Notes under the pieces: generated by a model
The model's input: the letters and a program-made list of their open reading frames with translations, nothing else
Told to the model about the DNA's origin: nothing
Database searches by the model: none
Shown here: positions 61,557 to 64,000 of the stretch, one piece after another
How positions within the stretch are numbered: the first letter of the stretch is position 1
How the letters are laid out: every line of letters starts with the position of its first letter
Made by a program: the position numbers and the translations under genes
Origin: CAZKXU01 sp964556665
Lineage (GTDB): Bacteria > Bdellovibrionota_C > UBA2361 > CAZKXU01
Assembly: GCA_964556665.1 (NCBI GenBank)
Contig: CAZKXU010000001.1
Span: forward strand, 71,682-135,681
Direction of reading: 5' to 3'
Length of the DNA: 64,000 nucleotides

Positions 61557-61724
61557 TTATTTTGAAATATCCATGCCGTGCGGCAAGTTCTGATCTATAT
61601 TTAAGTTTGGTTGTGTTTGCTGTGATTTGTTATCAGGTTTATTTTTATCTTTGGCCAATTTTTTTCTTATCTCTGTTAGACAATCTTCTGAAAGGTGAAA
61701 AGTTATGTTTGGTTTGTGATTCAT
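61557..61724 (-). CDS. 55-residue peptide gene upstream of the diiron enzyme
   Basis: ATG at 61724 with GAGG five bases upstream; stop TAA at 61557-61559; 55 codons, 14 bases before the diiron enzyme start. The peptide is MNHKPNITFHLSEDCLTEIR at the start, then a Lys/Asp/Gln-rich middle, and ends NLPHGMDISK. It has one Cys, no signal peptide and no repeat. As a small gene directly linked to a peptide-modifying-type oxygenase it could be the substrate or a partner, but this is a guess. Confidence 0.55.
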   Translation of the reverse strand: MNHKPNITFHLSEDCLTEIRKKLAKDKNKPDNKSQQTQPNLNIDQNLPHGMDISK

Positions 61725-61827
61725 AATGCCTCGAGAAAAGAATTATCTGTACGTCAGGATATTAAAGCACTGATAAATAGTCAATCGATTTTTCAAACTG
61801 AGCTGAAGATCGGCGAGGTCGGATTTA

Positions 61828-62013
61828 TCAAAATTCTGAAGTAATTTCATCCAGATCGGCCTTCGCAGCAGGAGGCTTATGAGAAATGTCCACTAGCTCT
61901 GGTCTGATACTAATTATGTAACTACTAAATCGCCCCGTGCCTGTACAAGCAGCCACCCACACCTGGGGCAGATAACTATCTCCCCCTACAATCCTGCCCG
62001 TAATATTGAGCAA
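61828..62013 (-). CDS. Possible 61-residue ORF
   Basis: Starts at a TTG nine bases after the stop of the upstream gene. It has no clear ribosome site. The sequence begins MLNITGRIVGGDSYLPQVWV and ends in an acidic tail. It may be a real small gene of the same transcript, or a decayed 3' part of the gene before it. Confidence 0.25.
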   Translation of the reverse strand: MLNITGRIVGGDSYLPQVWVAACTGTGRFSSYIISIRPELVDISHKPPAAKADLDEITSEF

Positions 62014-62021
62014 TGAGTTAA

Positions 62022-63149
62022 TTATTTGTGTTCCCCCTGAGGAGACACCATAAGCTGCGCTATGTGTTCAAAGCACCTCTTTGGCCAATCGGCAGCGGGA
62101 GTATCCGGCGAGGACCGAAAGCAGTCGCTGTATGTTAGTTCGAAAACTATGTGTTGAGGCATAGGTGCATTAAATGTTTCAGAAAAAGTAGGAGTTAGTT
62201 GCGCTAACAAGGTTTGATCTACGTCGTACTGTCTCAGAGTAATATTATAATTGTCGACACTACTGCCTGGATTTACAATGCTATCCTCACTATGTTTTTC
62301 AAAAAGAATTCTGTAAGGATATCGGGTTAGATAAATTACTCTGCGGCTTGGCGAGTTCGCATCATCACTATGATATGCACTCCAAATAACGCTCATATCA
62401 GTAGTCCATTGCTCAAAGCTGCGTAGTAACTCCTTGGCACGTTGCTCTCTCTCTCGATATATATGATCAACCTTTTCCTCAAGCTCAATAATTATCTCCA
62501 TTAGATCCCTGCTAAGCTCGTCAGAGGATATGGAAGAGTCATTATCGCTAGTAATGGAGATCTTAGCTTCAGATGCTAATCCGAGTACTGAATAAGTTGC
62601 TGCACGTGAATGAAATAACTTAACCTCTACTAGCATTCCAGCTGGTGAGATAACAGTGGTTTGGTATGTTGTATGGGCATCGCCTTTCTTATGTCTATCA
62701 GGATCTTTTATAAGACCAGCATCCGGGAAAAAATCAGCTCCTGTTCTTCTCCAGATAGTAGGATCCGCAGTTAAGCTTTTAATCCAAGGAAGGCAGTCAA
62801 GAATCTGCTGTGTCTCGGCAGAGGGAGTCTTAGCGGTATTGGAGATAACTAAACGACCGTTAAGAAGTTCAGTTCCATCAGGAAGTATTTGTGCTGGAGA
62901 TTGCGTAGAATTTGACTCAGATAGTAAGGGGTCTTCTCTAATAGGCTCATGCATGGGGCCTACAGAATCTTTACTGACCTGAGAAGGAGGCCCATCAGCT
63001 CTTTTCTCCTCGGATTTTCTATGTGCTATGACTGCTGAGCCAAACGCACATGCAAATAAAGCACCTGCAGTAATCCATGGGTTGCGAGGGTGATTAATGA
63101 ATCTACTATAATGGGATCGTTCTGCAGGCGTTGAGTTTGTATTGACCAA
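62022..63149 (-). CDS. Membrane-anchored hypothetical protein
   Basis: 375 residues with one N-terminal helix (about residues 25-42, PWITAGALFACAFGSAVIA). A Ser/Pro-rich linker follows (about residues 45-95), then a larger soluble domain with a helix ELEEKVDHIYREREQRAKEL in the middle and strands later. I recognise no family. Topology suggests a periplasmic domain. It is the first gene of the leftward group that includes the diiron enzyme. Confidence 0.65.
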   Translation of the reverse strand: MVNTNSTPAERSHYSRFINHPRNPWITAGALFACAFGSAVIAHRKSEEKRADGPPSQVSKDSVGPMHEPIREDPLLSESNSTQSPAQILPDGTELLNGRLVISNTAKTPSAETQQILDCLPWIKSLTADPTIWRRTGADFFPDAGLIKDPDRHKKGDAHTTYQTTVISPAGMLVEVKLFHSRAATYSVLGLASEAKISITSDNDSSISSDELSRDLMEIIIELEEKVDHIYREREQRAKELLRSFEQWTTDMSVIWSAYHSDDANSPSRRVIYLTRYPYRILFEKHSEDSIVNPGSSVDNYNITLRQYDVDQTLLAQLTPTFSETFNAPMPQHIVFELTYSDCFRSSPDTPAADWPKRCFEHIAQLMVSPQGEHK

Positions 63150-63259
63150 CTTCGTCTCTCTAATACTGAGTATAGACTCAAAGAGTAATTATAATAACAG
63201 TTATAAAGATAATTACCAGCGCTCTTACTAGTACAGTGTCAAATCAGTTCTTACGCATT

Positions 63260-63295
63260 ACTGGGACCGCGGGCTTCCAGCCCGCTACGAAATGC
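63260..63295. repeat. Partial family 1 repeat
   Basis: Left half only: actgggaccgcgggc, then ttccagcccgc, which itself pairs as gcgggcttccagcccgc. The right end is replaced by an unrelated inverted repeat at 63304-63382. Confidence 0.65.
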
Positions 63296-63303
63296 CAGCC
63301 GGC

Positions 63304-63382
63304 ACGTGCTGATACATGGTAACTATGGCTCCTATATATTCAAATACTTAACCTTAAAAAAAACTACCATGTACCAGCACGT
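63304..63382. repeat. 79-bp inverted repeat
   Basis: Arms acgtgctgatacatggta (63304-63321) and taccatgtaccagcacgt (63365-63382) pair at 17 of 18 positions around an AT-rich 43-base centre. No other copy seen. Could be a small palindromic element or an operator-like site. Confidence 0.6.
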
Positions 63383-63514
63383 AGTAGATATAATTTTCTG
63401 TAGATTATAAACTTACAGAAAACAAAATGCGGCACAGGTTTTTAAAAGCATCATTATGAGCCAAGGAATGTATAATCTTAAAATTACCGAGTCGCAGTAT
63501 GAAAGGATAATGTT

Positions 63515-63702
63515 TTGAAAAAAATGTAAGGTTTATTATTTCCCTTCTTATTTGGCTACTTTTATTATTGCCAGCTTTAGCATTTTTTATTTTTCAGCTT
63601 ATATATAGATATATCGAATTTGTACGGGTTCCATGCCCTGTCTATAACCCTTCACATTATACTGTGACAACATTTTTTCAAACAATTGCATTCAATTACT
63701 AA
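63515..63702 (+). pseudogene. Small membrane-protein ORF broken at an A7 run
   Basis: A TTG at 63515 with AAGGAT eight bases upstream would start MKK, but after seven A bases the frame meets TAA. One extra A would give about 62 residues: MKKNVRFIISLLIWLLLLPA, a hydrophobic region, then RYIEFVRVPCPVYNPSH and a TAA at 63700. This has a signal-anchor look. It may be a pseudogene, a sequencing error in a homopolymer or a slippage site. Confidence 0.4.
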
Positions 63703-63722
63703 ATATCAATACCTACGGCACA

Positions 63723-63908
63723 CTAGTGCTTCGCCAAATAAGTTTTTTCACGTATAGCGCGCAGCGTTGCCCCAGATTGGCACGCCTCGGAAGGAGGAAA
63801 TCCGCAGCAATACTGGAGTATTGCGAGGATTTTCCGACTGAGAAGCGTGACAAGGTGGGGCAACGATGTGATGCTAGACGTGAAAAAACTTATTTGGAGG
63901 AGCACTAG
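63723..63908 (-). mobile_element. 178-bp palindromic MITE, copy 3
   Basis: The element 63727-63904 is inverted relative to copies 1 and 2, lies between CTAG sites, and differs from them at only a few bases. Near identity of three copies shows recent movement. The 92 bases after it contain no feature. Confidence 0.9.
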
Positions 63909-64000
63909 TGGCTCCCAGCCCGCTTGATCGGCATAGCGAGTTTTAGGTACCGGCCCAGACATGGTTAACAGATAGTGCCAAGACATGGTGTACAGTCAGG

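Noticed and set aside
1..64000. CRISPR array, rRNA or tRNA genes
   Set aside because: No regularly spaced direct repeats, no conserved rRNA segments and no cloverleaf with CCA-type end was seen. A tRNAscan search would be decisive.

Overview
The window is chromosomal DNA of a Gram-negative, flagellated bacterium with roughly 43% G+C by eye. It carries core genes (uvrB, uvrC, pheS, pheT, greB, an ihfA/HU-type gene, gltA, mutM, pdhA, pdhB), outer-membrane and lipoprotein genes, and fliS. The mix of an F-type/Dot-like type IV secretion system, IHF-type protein, GreB and TorF-type porin fits a proteobacterial or former deltaproteobacterial lineage such as Bdellovibrionota. That placement is an inference. 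No rRNA, tRNA, CRISPR array or relaxase gene was found.

Region 1 (1-16.7 kb) is a type IV secretion locus. A leftward operon keeps the F-plasmid order TraL-TraE-TraK-TraB-TraV-TraC. It adds a DotD-like lipoprotein, a second TraV-like lipoprotein, a PH-domain membrane protein, a coiled-coil/SH3 protein and an M23 peptidase. Divergent from it are a DotM-like protein and a TraD/DotL-like coupling ATPase. No pilin, relaxase or F-type mating-pair genes are seen, so it looks like a chromosomal protein-export machine.

Region 2 (16.7-27.5 kb) holds two RiPP systems around uvrC/uvrB. The first is a class II lanthipeptide synthetase (LanM) with a CCG zinc motif, divergent from a precursor that has two tandem nitrile-hydratase-like leader modules and a six-cysteine core. 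A short upstream ORF with a strong Shine-Dalgarno precedes the precursor. The second is an hvfA-hvfB-hvfC-doxX operon, in which an exported peptide with five KCG repeats is served by a DUF692 (MNIO) enzyme.

Region 3 (27.8-33.6 kb) is housekeeping: pheS-pheT, with a short PheT lacking the usual tRNA-binding OB domain, a receiver protein, a TPR protein, greB and an IHF/HU gene. Region 4 (33.9-41.8 kb) is repeat-rich and contains two AAA+/DUF4143 ATPases, hypothetical genes, a lipoprotein hydrolase, an ECF sigma factor and a YggX-like gene. Region 5 (42.0-47.7 kb) is fliS followed by two large sugar-transfer genes and a small gene, probably for flagellin glycosylation.

Region 6 (48-58.5 kb) is metabolic and envelope genes: an MBL-fold protein, PAP2, a porin, a secreted phosphatase/nuclease-fold protein, a RuvC-like nuclease, pdhA-pdhB-gamma carbonic anhydrase, mutM, gltA and a GroES-like gene. 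Region 7 (58.6-64 kb) has a second sigma factor, a tyrosine recombinase, a haem-oxygenase-like diiron enzyme with a 55-residue upstream peptide, a membrane-anchored hypothetical protein and a frameshifted small membrane ORF.

Three non-coding repeat families are scattered through the window. One is a 178-bp palindromic MITE in three nearly identical copies, each between CTAG sites. One is a family of about 80 bp with actgggaccgcgggc ends. One is a multi-hairpin family of about 140-195 bp.
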